64,000 nucleotides of DNA from Aliamphritea hakodatensis (GTDB lineage: Bacteria > Pseudomonadota > Gammaproteobacteria > Pseudomonadales > Balneatricaceae): assembly GCF_024347195.1 (NCBI RefSeq), contig NZ_AP025281.1, positions 3,348,001 to 3,412,000 on the forward strand, given 5' to 3'. Within the stretch, counting starts at the first letter, position 1; each line of letters starts with the position of its first letter. The notes below the pieces were generated by a model, which was not told where the DNA came from, ran no database searches, and saw only the letters and a list, made by a program, of their open reading frames with translations. The translations under genes were made by a program, and so were the position numbers. This document shows positions 26,293 through 35,061 of the stretch, in pieces.

Positions 26293-26607
26293 TTACTTAG
26301 AGCCGCCCATGCAGTTAGGAGACAATGGAATCTCACCGTTTTTATCAGTCCATTCCTGTCGGGTATACAGATGCATGGAGAATGCATGGATCGGATTGTT
26401 CATCAGGCTGTCCACTGCTTTATAGACCGCCTGATGACGGGCAACCAGTCGTTTGCCGGTAAAGTCGTCAGAGACGATTGCCACTTTAAAATGGCTGTCG
26501 GTTGCCGGGCCGCTGTGCATGTGGCTTTCATTTTCAATATACAGCTGGTCCACAGCCAGTGAATCACGCAGCATGGACTCAATCTGTGCAGCAATTGTTT
26601 GTGTCAT
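26293..26607 (-). CDS. bolA: BolA-family protein
   Basis: 104 aa, the usual BolA length. Visible core: ENESHMHSGP (loop with the conserved histidines), SHFKVAIVSDDFTGKRLVARHQAVY (class II KH-like strand/helix carrying the invariant histidine) and IHAFSMHLYT near the end. BolA proteins pair with monothiol glutaredoxins to handle [2Fe-2S] clusters and also influence cell shape and biofilm genes. It follows the DUF3422 gene by 9 bp on the same strand and is ended by the terminator at 26249, so the two form an operon. Confidence 0.9.
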   Translation of the reverse strand: MTQTIAAQIESMLRDSLAVDQLYIENESHMHSGPATDSHFKVAIVSDDFTGKRLVARHQAVYKAVDSLMNNPIHAFSMHLYTRQEWTDKNGEIPLSPNCMGGSK

Positions 26608-26616
26608 TTCACACCT

Positions 26617-28002
26617 TTACCCATGACCTGACCGGGAATCCGGATCATCAGCCAGTTTATTAAATTTCGAATGAATACGCCGGGTCAGCCAGGCAACCAC
26701 AATGATCACCAGCGGCATGGAGATCCCCAGCGCCAGACTTTTATCGAATGAGATGCCCTGATCGTAGAGCACCCCAAGAAATATTTTCACCAGCCCGATG
26801 GTGTAATAACTGATCGCCGCAACCGATAACCCTTCTACGGTGTGTTGCATCATCAGCTGGATTTTTGAGCGCCGGTCCATGGAGCTGAGCAGTTCCTGAT
26901 TCTGCCCCTGAATCGACAGATCCACCTGGGTACGCAGCATATCACTGACCCGGTCGATCCGGCGGGACAAGTCTTCCAGACGGGCGGCGACCGATTCACA
27001 GGTTTTAACCGCAGGGCCAACCCGCCGGCCGATGAATTCCTGCAAGGTCAGGTGGCCGGACACTTCGTCTTCCCGCAGTTCATCAATGTTATTAAACATG
27101 ATGGCCTGATAAGCCAGGGTGGCATTAAAGCGGAAAGTAGACTGCGCCCGGTAGGCTTCAACCTGCGAGGCAATGTCCGTCAGCCGGCCAAGCAAATGCT
27201 GGGCATCTTCAAAACCTTCCTGCTGCTCCCCCTGCGCCAGGGTCTGGGTCAGCTCTGCCAGCTGCAAATCCATCTGCCGCAGTTGCGGGCTGATTGAACG
27301 GGCCAGCGGCAGGCCAAGAAGGGTCATTAAACGGTAGGTTTCAATTTCCACCAGACGCTGTACCAGACGGCCTAACTGGCTGGCACTCATCTCCCGGTTA
27401 TAGACCAGAAAACGGCCGTAACCGTCATCGTGCAGCTGATAGGTGGTCCAGACCTGTACCGCCCCCTGTGAGGGCTGGCTGCCAATCAGACGCATGTCGT
27501 CGAAGTATTGCTTAACCTGCGGAATATCCGGTTCGCCGGATTCCGCTACATCCAGTACGGTGACGTGAAAGGCGGTAATGATCTGCCCTTCCAGCCCGGC
27601 CAGCCAGGCTTCCGGTAAGCCACCCACACAACTGTGGGCAAAGGGTGCTTCGGCATCATCACAACGGCTGGTAAAGGTGTAGGCTATAAACTCAAGGTGC
27701 TTTTCACGGCGCATTTGCAAGCCGTTCAGGTCCATCTGAAAAAAAGCGACGTCCTGATCCGGTGGCGCAACCCCGTAGTTTTCACACAGGCTGAGTAAAT
27801 GCTGATACTGGGATTTTTTCTGCGACTCGTCGCACATGATCACCAGATGGCTGATCCGTGCCGGTGCATCTATCACCCGGAAAGGCCGGGAATGCATTTC
27901 GGCATACAGCTCTTCCCGTAACGGGTGCTCGGATAAACTGTCTTTGGCAGAAAATTGCATGGTCATAGGGAATATTAACTCGCTACTGGCGTGTGCCTGC
28001 AT
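26617..28002 (-). CDS. DUF3422-family membrane-anchored protein
   Basis: 461 aa. The N-terminus (HPLREELYAEMHSRPF, ~25-40) is the hallmark of DUF3422. A long soluble, partly coiled-coil middle (~200-370) follows. There are two membrane helices near the end (AISYYTIGLVKIFLGVLY ~395-412, and ISMPLVIIVVAWLT ~425-440). Function is unknown; members are found in proteobacterial envelopes, and the arrangement resembles a CorA-like C-terminal hairpin. Start taken at ATG 28002 with AGGT closely upstream; ATG 27966 is an alternative. Operon with bolA. Confidence 0.8.
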   Translation of the reverse strand: MQAHASSELIFPMTMQFSAKDSLSEHPLREELYAEMHSRPFRVIDAPARISHLVIMCDESQKKSQYQHLLSLCENYGVAPPDQDVAFFQMDLNGLQMRREKHLEFIAYTFTSRCDDAEAPFAHSCVGGLPEAWLAGLEGQIITAFHVTVLDVAESGEPDIPQVKQYFDDMRLIGSQPSQGAVQVWTTYQLHDDGYGRFLVYNREMSASQLGRLVQRLVEIETYRLMTLLGLPLARSISPQLRQMDLQLAELTQTLAQGEQQEGFEDAQHLLGRLTDIASQVEAYRAQSTFRFNATLAYQAIMFNNIDELREDEVSGHLTLQEFIGRRVGPAVKTCESVAARLEDLSRRIDRVSDMLRTQVDLSIQGQNQELLSSMDRRSKIQLMMQHTVEGLSVAAISYYTIGLVKIFLGVLYDQGISFDKSLALGISMPLVIIVVAWLTRRIHSKFNKLADDPDSRSGHG

Positions 28003-28059
28003 CTTACCTGAGCCGCCGCCCCGGAAAAAGCCAGACAGGTCAGTATCAGCTGTGCAGAA

Positions 28060-28416
28060 TCAGTCGGTTAAGGGGGCCAGCATCAGCGGCTGGGCGGACA
28101 AGTCCACCGCAATCACCTGTGGCGTCACATCGAACCATTCCTGAAACACGCTGAAACTGCGGTCGGACGGCCAGTCATCGCCAAATTCATCCCAGGCCGC
28201 CAGTTCATTGTCAAACATCGCCGCAAAATGCTGTTGCAGCAGCCGGGTGATATCGGTCTCCTCCTGAAACTCATCCACCATGTACACACTGGCTTCACGG
28301 CGATGGTCTTCCAGGCTCATCGGCGCATTCAGCTCATCCGCAGCCAGCGTGTTTGCCCAGTCAGCGAAGGGCTGTTTCGGCAACAATGAAAACGCCGAAC
28401 GATTTATTAATTTCAT
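28060..28416 (-). CDS. Conserved hypothetical protein, 118 aa
   Basis: Start reset to ATG 28416 because GGAGA precedes it and MKLINRSAFSLLPKQPF is the natural beginning of the protein. It resembles short uncharacterised proteins common in Pseudomonas and Oceanospirillales. Acidic, tryptophan-containing and soluble (FGDDWPSDRSFSVFQEWFD in the middle), with no membrane helix. Function unknown. It is divergent from the 242-aa hypothetical gene, the two starts being 60 bp apart, so the promoters overlap. Confidence 0.75.
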   Translation of the reverse strand: MKLINRSAFSLLPKQPFADWANTLAADELNAPMSLEDHRREASVYMVDEFQEETDITRLLQQHFAAMFDNELAAWDEFGDDWPSDRSFSVFQEWFDVTPQVIAVDLSAQPLMLAPLTD

Positions 28417-28475
28417 AGAGTCTCCAACTTGGTATACTGCGGTGATAATACTGTCGTTTGAATATCCCGCTATCA

Positions 28476-29204
28476 ATGAATATCCGCCACCTGCCTCATC
28501 TGAATGACCGCGATGCCTGGATCAGCTTTTGCCAGCGGGAACAGCCGTATTGCTTTATTGCGTCTCCGGAAGCCTTGGTGGACTTTCAGACCACTTACCT
28601 GCTGATCACCCTGCTGGAAGGCAAAACCCGCAACGGTAAAGCTGCCCTGAAGTACAGCATAGGTTCCAGAACATCAATGGAGCCTGCCTGGCGGTTTATC
28701 AAGGCCTGTGATTTCGATCTGCAGCTGATGATCGACGGGCTGAATCAGGTGGATTTCGACGGCAACGTTCGGGATAACTCGCTGCTTAAGGCCCACTCTG
28801 ATCTGACCGTGAGAAAATTCTTCTCTAAAGATAAGAATATTGTCTCACCTTCCCATATGGGCCTGCTCAGCCCGATGCAACACTTACCCGAGGTCTGGAA
28901 TATAGCCGGCGTCTGTCGCCTGCTTGCCAATCAGCAGTTCAGCCATCTGGATAATCAGCAACTGGCGCTGCCCGGTAATCTTCAGACAAGCAGTGAAGCG
29001 GTTATCAGCCCAAAAACCTTGTTACTGACCCTGCTGGATGCCCCCCACGAATGGCAGGTGCGCCCGGTCAGCCACGCTAACACGCCTTTTCATCTGCGAA
29101 TTTATGAGAAAGGCCAGCCCCGCTACAGCTTGCGGCCAAACCTGAGCCGGCCGGAACCCAGAATGCACCAGAGGGGTTCCCACTGGCACAATCTGGATCG
29201 CTGA
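28476..29204 (+). CDS. Hypothetical protein, 242 aa
   Basis: Start placed at ATG 28476; a TTG at 28458 in the same frame is possible, and neither has a strong RBS. No family recognised. The protein is soluble, mixed helix/strand, with basic C-terminus (LRPNLSRPEPRMHQRGS). It converges on mksB with only 29 bp between stops. Because JetD-type nucleases often flank JetABC operons it was checked for a TOPRIM or DUF3322/DUF2220 pattern; none is visible, and it is much shorter than JetD. Codon use is backbone-like. Confidence 0.65.
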   Translation: MNIRHLPHLNDRDAWISFCQREQPYCFIASPEALVDFQTTYLLITLLEGKTRNGKAALKYSIGSRTSMEPAWRFIKACDFDLQLMIDGLNQVDFDGNVRDNSLLKAHSDLTVRKFFSKDKNIVSPSHMGLLSPMQHLPEVWNIAGVCRLLANQQFSHLDNQQLALPGNLQTSSEAVISPKTLLLTLLDAPHEWQVRPVSHANTPFHLRIYEKGQPRYSLRPNLSRPEPRMHQRGSHWHNLDR

Positions 29205-29233
29205 TCCGGTTACTGCTTTGCGGCTGCCGGAAC

Positions 29234-32200
29234 CTAGGCAGGTTCCAGCTCACCAACGTCTTCAGATTCCGCCGTATTCCTGGCTGCCAGACGGAACGGG
29301 TTATCTGAGTTAAGCAGCTCCTTGCCTTTCGGGGTCGGGAATTCAACGTCGATATCCACCACCCGACCATCACGGCATACGTTGATAACCGTATCCATGG
29401 TGGTCGCCATCAGCGAGTACTTATCATCCGGCGCGGCAATCAGGGTTTGCAGACCCAGATCGCTCATGAAGCCCAGTGATGTCTGGGTGTTCTCAGCATC
29501 CAGCTTGTTGAATGCTTCATCGAATACCGACAGGCTGAAGCCGCCCAGCGTCACGCCATCCGCACTGTCACGCAGACGGTAGGTAGCACCCATCGCGGCG
29601 GCAATGGCCACGTAGAACGGTACCTGGTGCTCACCACCGGAACCTGTCTTGATCCGCTGACTCAGGGTGGTCTTGCGGTTGCCGTCCAGATCTTTGATCA
29701 CCAGTTCGAAGTTGTAGAAGTTACGGTAATCCTGCAGCAGGCTGCTTTCACCTTCGTCTTTCAGTACTTCGTGGATCTTCGCCAGCGCATCCTGATGCGG
29801 TTTGTCCTGATCATGCTGCAGATCAAACAGGCTACCAACATTGGCCTGATCCATCTTAGTGTACGCCTCCACCAGCTCCAGAATGTCTTTCAGTTCCGGG
29901 TTCGGTGTCATTTCAAAGCCGTAACGCTCTTTATGGAACGGACGGTTCTTCAGGTGGGCGTTCAGTTCGCGGATCAGTTCTTTGATCTTGTCGATCTGAT
30001 CTTTCAGGTGAGCCACGAAGTCGGAACGGAATGAGGTTTCCGCTTCCAGACGGGCCCGTTCAGCTTTCTCGGTGTATTCCGCCAGTTCACTGTCACGCAG
30101 GGACTGAATGGTATCGTTGACGAAACGCTCCAGCTGTTCGTGAGTGGAGTCCGGGGTAACTTTATCCAGTTCCTGATGGCTCAGGCCGGAACCGTGGTAA
30201 CGGGCCTTGTACTGAGCCACACCGTCACGGACGGAATTCTTTTTCTTCTCGATCAGACCCAGTTCAGACTGGGCCTTTTTGGCCGATTCAAAGATGATCC
30301 GGTCCAGATCACCGGAGCAGGATTCATCCATGTAGTCACGTTTTTCCTGCGCGGACTGTGCATCAAAATTCGCATCATCTTCACACTTGCCCCGTGCAGC
30401 CGCATGTTCTACCAGTTCTTTATCCAGCAGTTCCAGCGAGGCGTTATCTTTAATCAGGCTGGTACGGGTGGTCTGCAGTTTATCCATCAGCTTCTTCTGC
30501 TGATCCTGTGCCTGCTTCTGTGCGTCTACCAGATCAGAGATGCGCTGCTGTACACCGCTGTCGTCCTGGTTACGCAGGTCGGTAATGCCCTGACGGTAAC
30601 CGTCAATTTCGCTGTGCAGCATGTCACGCTGGTTGGCCAGATCGAAAACCCGCTCGCCGACACCGGTCAGCCCGGTGGTCATGCGGACCAGATTTTCTTT
30701 GAGGTTATCCAGATCTTCATGGTCTTTGTTCAGCACGCTGAACTCAGCCATCATTTCATCGACCTGACGGCCCTGCTGCTGCAGCTGATGCTGACGGCGG
30801 CCACCGCCGCTGCCCAGCATTGGTGTTTCTTCACGGATGGCGGTAGTGGTACCTTCGGTCTGCAACATGCAGTCGTAGGTCAGTGCCCGTTCCTGACGGA
30901 TCAGTTCCGCTTCGGTTTCCACCGCGATCACAGCACCCAGCGCCCGGTTCATATAGGCTTTGGCATCGTCGGTCTGGCAATCCACAAATTCCGCCAGTGA
31001 GTTTGGCTTGCTGCGGTTCAGCCATTCGTGGCTCTTGGTGGTGTTAACGATCCGGCAGCCTTTCAGATGGCGGCCTTTACGGCGGTAAAGCGTAATCGCT
31101 TCTTTCACCCGGTCAGGATCAACGATCAGGGCTTCACGGCGTGCGCCCAGGAAACTCTCGATAGCAATGCGCCATTTCTCATCGTTGATGTCCACCAGCT
31201 CACAGATCGGGGTGGACTGAATGCCATAATCGTTCAGCAGCTGCATCAGCTCGCGGGTATTGCGACGTAATGGCGCGTGACCTTCTTTCAGCTGTTCAAC
31301 GGCACTGCGCTGGTTCTGAATCTCGGTACGCAGTTCATTCATGCGAATCACCGAGGCTTCAAACCGGCGGGAAATTTCACGGCGTACTTCGTCGATGCTG
31401 CCCTTGAGCTTCTCAAGGTTGTTATCCACGTTCACCGGTTCCAGCGGCCAGGCTTCCGCCATCATGTCTTCGCCGGAGCGCCACAGGGCAACCGACTCCT
31501 GAACCACAGGAATAAAGCTTGAAGGCAGGAACTGCTGGAAGTTAGAGAAGGTAACGGTTGAGCGCAGCAGGCTGTAGACGTTCTGGATCTTCTCTTTGAC
31601 CACATTCAGCTCGTGCTGCTTGGCATCAATGGAGTTTTCCAGTGCTTTAACCTTGTGGGCGCTGTCGGTGTTATTCAGTTCCGCGCGTGCTTCCGCCAGA
31701 TTCTGCATTACCGTATTCAGCTGTTCGCTGTTGGCTTCCAGATCTGTCTGTAACTGGGTTTCTTTTTCCTGATTGGCTTCCAGACGGTCCTGGGCACCTT
31801 CCTTTTTCAAGTCGGCGTGTTCAAAACGGGTCTCATGCACCACCCACTCGTATTCCGCCGAGTTCTTAACGTTGCGGTGAATGCCTTTGCACTGCTCCTG
31901 AACCTTCTCCAGTTCGCCAATGCGGTTGGCTACTTCACGGGTCTTCTGTTCCATCACCCGGTATTCATCCAGGGATTTTCGGAACGCGCCGACGTGGACG
32001 ATGTTTTCATCCAGCACGAATTCACGGATAAAACGGGTCGGACTGTTGATCGGCACAAATTTCAGCGCGTTACGGAAGTTCTTCACAAACTTCTCGTCGT
32101 CGTTCGGCATTTGCGGGTCGTAGCTGAGTTCGGTGACCAGCTCACGGATAAAGCGGCTGGCACGTTTTTCCAGCTTCATGTCCGGGCACTGTTTCAGCAG

Positions 32201-32677
32201 GCTCTCACGCACTTCCGGCCATTCTTTCGGCAGCCGGCCGCCGTCTTTTTTGTCGGTAAAATCTTCCAGGCTGACGGAAAAATCAGGCAGGATAAAACGG
32301 CCCAGAATTTCTTCTTCCGGCGATGACAGCGAGGCACTGATGGCCAGACCGACACAGGTTTCCTTGCCGGTTTCGGTATCGTAGAAGCTCAGCGCCAGAT
32401 AGCTGATGGAATCCTGACGGGCATTGTCTTTCTTACCCGAGTCATCCATAAAGCCCAGGCAGTAGGTTCGCAGGCTACGCTCACTCTTGTCACCGGCGCT
32501 GGCGTTAAAGCTCAGGTAACGCTTGTTACCGCCCATCAGTACGGTTTGAATGGCATCCAGCAGGGATGACTTACCGGAACCGTTTGGCCCGACGACCGCG
32601 ACGTTGCCTTTAATCGGTACCTCTACGGCACCCAGAACATACCAGTTAACCAGTACGATGCGATTTAACTGTTTCAT
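29234..32677 (-). CDS. mksB: MksB/JetC-like SMC-type condensin ATPase
   Basis: 1147-aa SMC-like protein of the MukB/SbcC class. Head N-terminus with Walker A GPNGSGKSS (~30-38). Long coiled coils ~230-430 and ~640-960 flank a hinge-like part (~440-600). The C-terminal head has the ABC signature GSGGEHQVPFY (~1010) and Walker B LSVFDEAFNKLD (~1050). It would bind and extrude DNA loops as a dimer with the MksE and MksF products. Start overlaps the mksE stop by 4 bp (ATGA). MksB length fits (about 900-1150 aa). Whether it serves chromosome organisation or plasmid defence depends on a nuclease partner, which is not found here. Confidence 0.88.
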   Translation of the reverse strand: MKQLNRIVLVNWYVLGAVEVPIKGNVAVVGPNGSGKSSLLDAIQTVLMGGNKRYLSFNASAGDKSERSLRTYCLGFMDDSGKKDNARQDSISYLALSFYDTETGKETCVGLAISASLSSPEEEILGRFILPDFSVSLEDFTDKKDGGRLPKEWPEVRESLLKQCPDMKLEKRASRFIRELVTELSYDPQMPNDDEKFVKNFRNALKFVPINSPTRFIREFVLDENIVHVGAFRKSLDEYRVMEQKTREVANRIGELEKVQEQCKGIHRNVKNSAEYEWVVHETRFEHADLKKEGAQDRLEANQEKETQLQTDLEANSEQLNTVMQNLAEARAELNNTDSAHKVKALENSIDAKQHELNVVKEKIQNVYSLLRSTVTFSNFQQFLPSSFIPVVQESVALWRSGEDMMAEAWPLEPVNVDNNLEKLKGSIDEVRREISRRFEASVIRMNELRTEIQNQRSAVEQLKEGHAPLRRNTRELMQLLNDYGIQSTPICELVDINDEKWRIAIESFLGARREALIVDPDRVKEAITLYRRKGRHLKGCRIVNTTKSHEWLNRSKPNSLAEFVDCQTDDAKAYMNRALGAVIAVETEAELIRQERALTYDCMLQTEGTTTAIREETPMLGSGGGRRQHQLQQQGRQVDEMMAEFSVLNKDHEDLDNLKENLVRMTTGLTGVGERVFDLANQRDMLHSEIDGYRQGITDLRNQDDSGVQQRISDLVDAQKQAQDQQKKLMDKLQTTRTSLIKDNASLELLDKELVEHAAARGKCEDDANFDAQSAQEKRDYMDESCSGDLDRIIFESAKKAQSELGLIEKKKNSVRDGVAQYKARYHGSGLSHQELDKVTPDSTHEQLERFVNDTIQSLRDSELAEYTEKAERARLEAETSFRSDFVAHLKDQIDKIKELIRELNAHLKNRPFHKERYGFEMTPNPELKDILELVEAYTKMDQANVGSLFDLQHDQDKPHQDALAKIHEVLKDEGESSLLQDYRNFYNFELVIKDLDGNRKTTLSQRIKTGSGGEHQVPFYVAIAAAMGATYRLRDSADGVTLGGFSLSVFDEAFNKLDAENTQTSLGFMSDLGLQTLIAAPDDKYSLMATTMDTVINVCRDGRVVDIDVEFPTPKGKELLNSDNPFRLAARNTAESEDVGELEPA

Positions 32678-33432
32678 TGTACCGGCTCCTCCGGGGTTAC
32701 CTCTTCAGTAAGCGTGTTCGCCTGTACATCTGACGGCGCTGCTTCTGTGGTCTGTTCCGCTTCATCGGATGCTGCAGGCGTCTCTTCTGCCGGCTGATCT
32801 TCCGCCGGAGCGTCAGTGCTCTCTGCCGCCTCAGCTGCAGGAGTTTGTTCGGCATCTTCACACAGGGCTTCAAGCTGGCCGATAAAGTCTTCCACCACCA
32901 CCTGACGGATCGTCGGGTTAATGGTCAGCGGAATGTTTTTCGGGTCTGTTTCGTGGGGCTTGCCCCGCTCAATAACACCGTGGCGGCTGAACAGCGACAG
33001 GATTTCCTTTAAGCGGGTTTCGTTCGGGATGTCTTTGCCGGTGAGGTTTTCATAGACCGTCAGCAAATCATTCGAGGTAATGTAGGCACGCCCGCCTTCA
33101 ACTTCAAAGGCTTCCAGTTTTTCTTCATATTGCTGGCGCAGGCACAGCAGGAAGAATGATTCATCCAGTTTCAGGCGCATAAAACGTTCATCGCCCTGAG
33201 GCAGAATCCCCAGAAAGGCTTCGTCCGGCTGGTACACAAACGACCAGCCCAGTGCGGCAAACAGGTTGGTAAAATAATCCACATGCGACGCTACCAGAAA
33301 GTAACTGTCACGGTGGCCTGAACGCTCAGCGTATAAAAACTGATTCACCAGCAGCAGATTGGCAGCATGCACGAAGCCTTCTTCCTGATACTGATCGCTG
33401 CGGGCTATGATTTTCTGCAGATCACCTAACAT
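32674..33432 (-). CDS. mksE: MksE/JetB-like condensin subunit (DUF4194)
   Basis: 252 aa from ATG 33432, just after the mksF stop (TAA, ACATG); a GTG at 33465 that overlaps mksF is an alternative start (263 aa). Residues ~20-190 are the DUF4194 winged-helix fold: EEGFVHAANLLLVNQFLYAE, then LGWSFVYQPDEAFLGILP and FFLLCLRQQYEE. The last ~60 residues are a low-complexity Ala/Glu/Thr/Pro tail (TPAAEAAESTDAPAEDQP), probably disordered. In MksBEF/Wadjet complexes this protein dimerises and bridges the kleisin and SMC heads. Middle gene of a tight three-gene operon. Confidence 0.85.
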   Translation of the reverse strand: MLGDLQKIIARSDQYQEEGFVHAANLLLVNQFLYAERSGHRDSYFLVASHVDYFTNLFAALGWSFVYQPDEAFLGILPQGDERFMRLKLDESFFLLCLRQQYEEKLEAFEVEGGRAYITSNDLLTVYENLTGKDIPNETRLKEILSLFSRHGVIERGKPHETDPKNIPLTINPTIRQVVVEDFIGQLEALCEDAEQTPAAEAAESTDAPAEDQPAEETPAASDEAEQTTEAAPSDVQANTLTEEVTPEEPVQ

Positions 33433-33434
33433 GT

Positions 33435-34835
33435 TTATCGTCTCTGAATACTGAAGTCGCGACACTCAACCATATCGGCGACATTGACATATGTATCGCT
33501 GAACTGAATATCGTATTTATTAGCGGTAGTGCGCCCCTTCTTACCCAGGGAACGCATATGCCTCAGATAACTGAAGCAGATGTAGTCTTCAATGCTGTCG
33601 ATCGTAAACTGACCGGCAGAGATCTGTGTCTCGCCCAGCAGATGACGTTCGATGTAATCTTCGATCTTTTCCGGGCGCACTTCCCGGCGGGCTTTGTACT
33701 CTTTGAACAGCTGACGCATTTCCAGCACCCGCGGATCAATGATGTCCTGCTGAATCACCCGTGGCTTGGTTGCTACCCGGCGGCGAACCGGCGAGCGCAC
33801 ACTGCCCGGTGCCAGAAAGCCAGTTTCCTCAAGGGTTTCCAGCTTCGGTAGCTTACGCTGATCCAGCTGTGCCGCATCGGTAATCACCCGTGACAGGCGG
33901 GCACTCATTCCCGGTGTGGTTTTGTCCATGTAACGGACGGTATCCGCCACACGTTTTTCCAGCCGGTACCGGAAGTCATCGATGGTCGCCAGACGCTGAT
34001 CCACGGATTCAAATATCCGGATAATCCGGTTGATATGACTGTGCACCATGGCTTCGGCGTCGTCATAGCCGGTTTCGAACTGTTCCTGATAGTGAACGCT
34101 CAGCAACCCCACCTTAGGCGTATCAAACTGCAGTTCACGCAGTTGCGTGAGAATCTGACGGCGGAAACGGAACGGGTTGTTTTTGGTCTTCAGGGTTTTG
34201 TAATCGGATACCAGAATGTGCGCCACGAAGTGGTCGAAGAAGTTACGCACAATCTCCTGCGGATTCTTGGTGGCCGCCAGGCTGATTTTCAGCTCCCGCA
34301 GACCAAGCATCATGTCCGTCAGGTGGGCACTGAAATCAGACGCCGTCTGTGCCGCTTCCTGCAGGGTAATCCCCCGGCCGGCCGGATCATTGATGGCCGC
34401 TTCCAGTGAGCTCAGTACGTTCAGTACCGCGCCACCGTAGCTGCGTTTTTCCAGATTATTGATCGATACCAGCGTCCGCAACAGGTAACTGTTGGCCGGC
34501 GACAGCAGTACAAAGGTACGGTAAATACGCTGCTCTTCCTCCAGCCAGCCGGTCACCACTAAACGGCGATAAATCCGGCTGGTGTATTCAGCAGTGGAAC
34601 GGGGCGCTTCCTGTTCGGCTTCCGAATCATTTTCTTCCGGCTCCCAGCGCCGCACCCCCAGTTTAACAACGGTGTCTTCAATGGAAGAACGGATCAGATC
34701 TTTCGGTACAAAGGGATCAACCAGATCTTCATCAAAGAACTGATCAGCAAGGTCGAGCAATACCGCCTGATAGATTTGACGGTTCTGGCCGGCAAGGGGC
34801 AGGAACAGGTCTTCGGGAAGCTTGTTAAAAAGCAT
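33435..34835 (-). CDS. mksF: MksF/JetA-like kleisin subunit
   Basis: 466-aa, first gene of the operon. The N-terminal winged-helix region (MLFNKLPEDLFLPLAGQNRQ) and the central YKTLKTKNNPFRFRR are typical of the JetA (formerly DUF5716) family. The C-terminal part (~350-466) includes a basic linker (RSPVRRRVATKPR) and a second winged helix (IDSIEDYICFSYLRHMRS). It is the kleisin-type link of the SMC complex. JetA of this family belongs to type II Wadjet systems, but the same family serves as MksF in chromosomal MksBEF operons such as that of Pseudomonas. Order F-E-B is conserved here; no fourth gene follows. Confidence 0.85.
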   Translation of the reverse strand: MLFNKLPEDLFLPLAGQNRQIYQAVLLDLADQFFDEDLVDPFVPKDLIRSSIEDTVVKLGVRRWEPEENDSEAEQEAPRSTAEYTSRIYRRLVVTGWLEEEQRIYRTFVLLSPANSYLLRTLVSINNLEKRSYGGAVLNVLSSLEAAINDPAGRGITLQEAAQTASDFSAHLTDMMLGLRELKISLAATKNPQEIVRNFFDHFVAHILVSDYKTLKTKNNPFRFRRQILTQLRELQFDTPKVGLLSVHYQEQFETGYDDAEAMVHSHINRIIRIFESVDQRLATIDDFRYRLEKRVADTVRYMDKTTPGMSARLSRVITDAAQLDQRKLPKLETLEETGFLAPGSVRSPVRRRVATKPRVIQQDIIDPRVLEMRQLFKEYKARREVRPEKIEDYIERHLLGETQISAGQFTIDSIEDYICFSYLRHMRSLGKKGRTTANKYDIQFSDTYVNVADMVECRDFSIQRR

Positions 34836-34998
34836 CGAGAATCAAATCTCCTGACAGACATACTGAATGCCTGACATTAACTAAGGTCAACGCTCTTGGT
34901 AAGCAAATAACAGGCCCTTAAAGCCAGAAAACGCAGCCAGACAAAAGCATAAAATAGCCGAAGATAATAACGGAAATAGACCGCCTGACCAAGTAGCA

Positions 34999-35028
34999 AA
35001 AAGGCCGTTTTGGGGAAAACGGCCTTTT
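34999..35028 (-). terminator. Terminator downstream of ycaO
   Basis: Perfect 13-bp stem AAAAGGCCGTTTT / AAAACGGCCTTTT with a GGGG loop. A- and T-tracts on both sides make it bidirectional in appearance. Confidence 0.9.
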
Positions 35029-35061
35029 CAAAAACAACAGCGATTCGCGGGCGGTTAAATG

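Noticed and set aside
28476..29204. The 242-aa gene as JetD of a Wadjet system
   Set aside because: Too short, on the opposite strand, and no TOPRIM or DUF2220-like motif could be seen.
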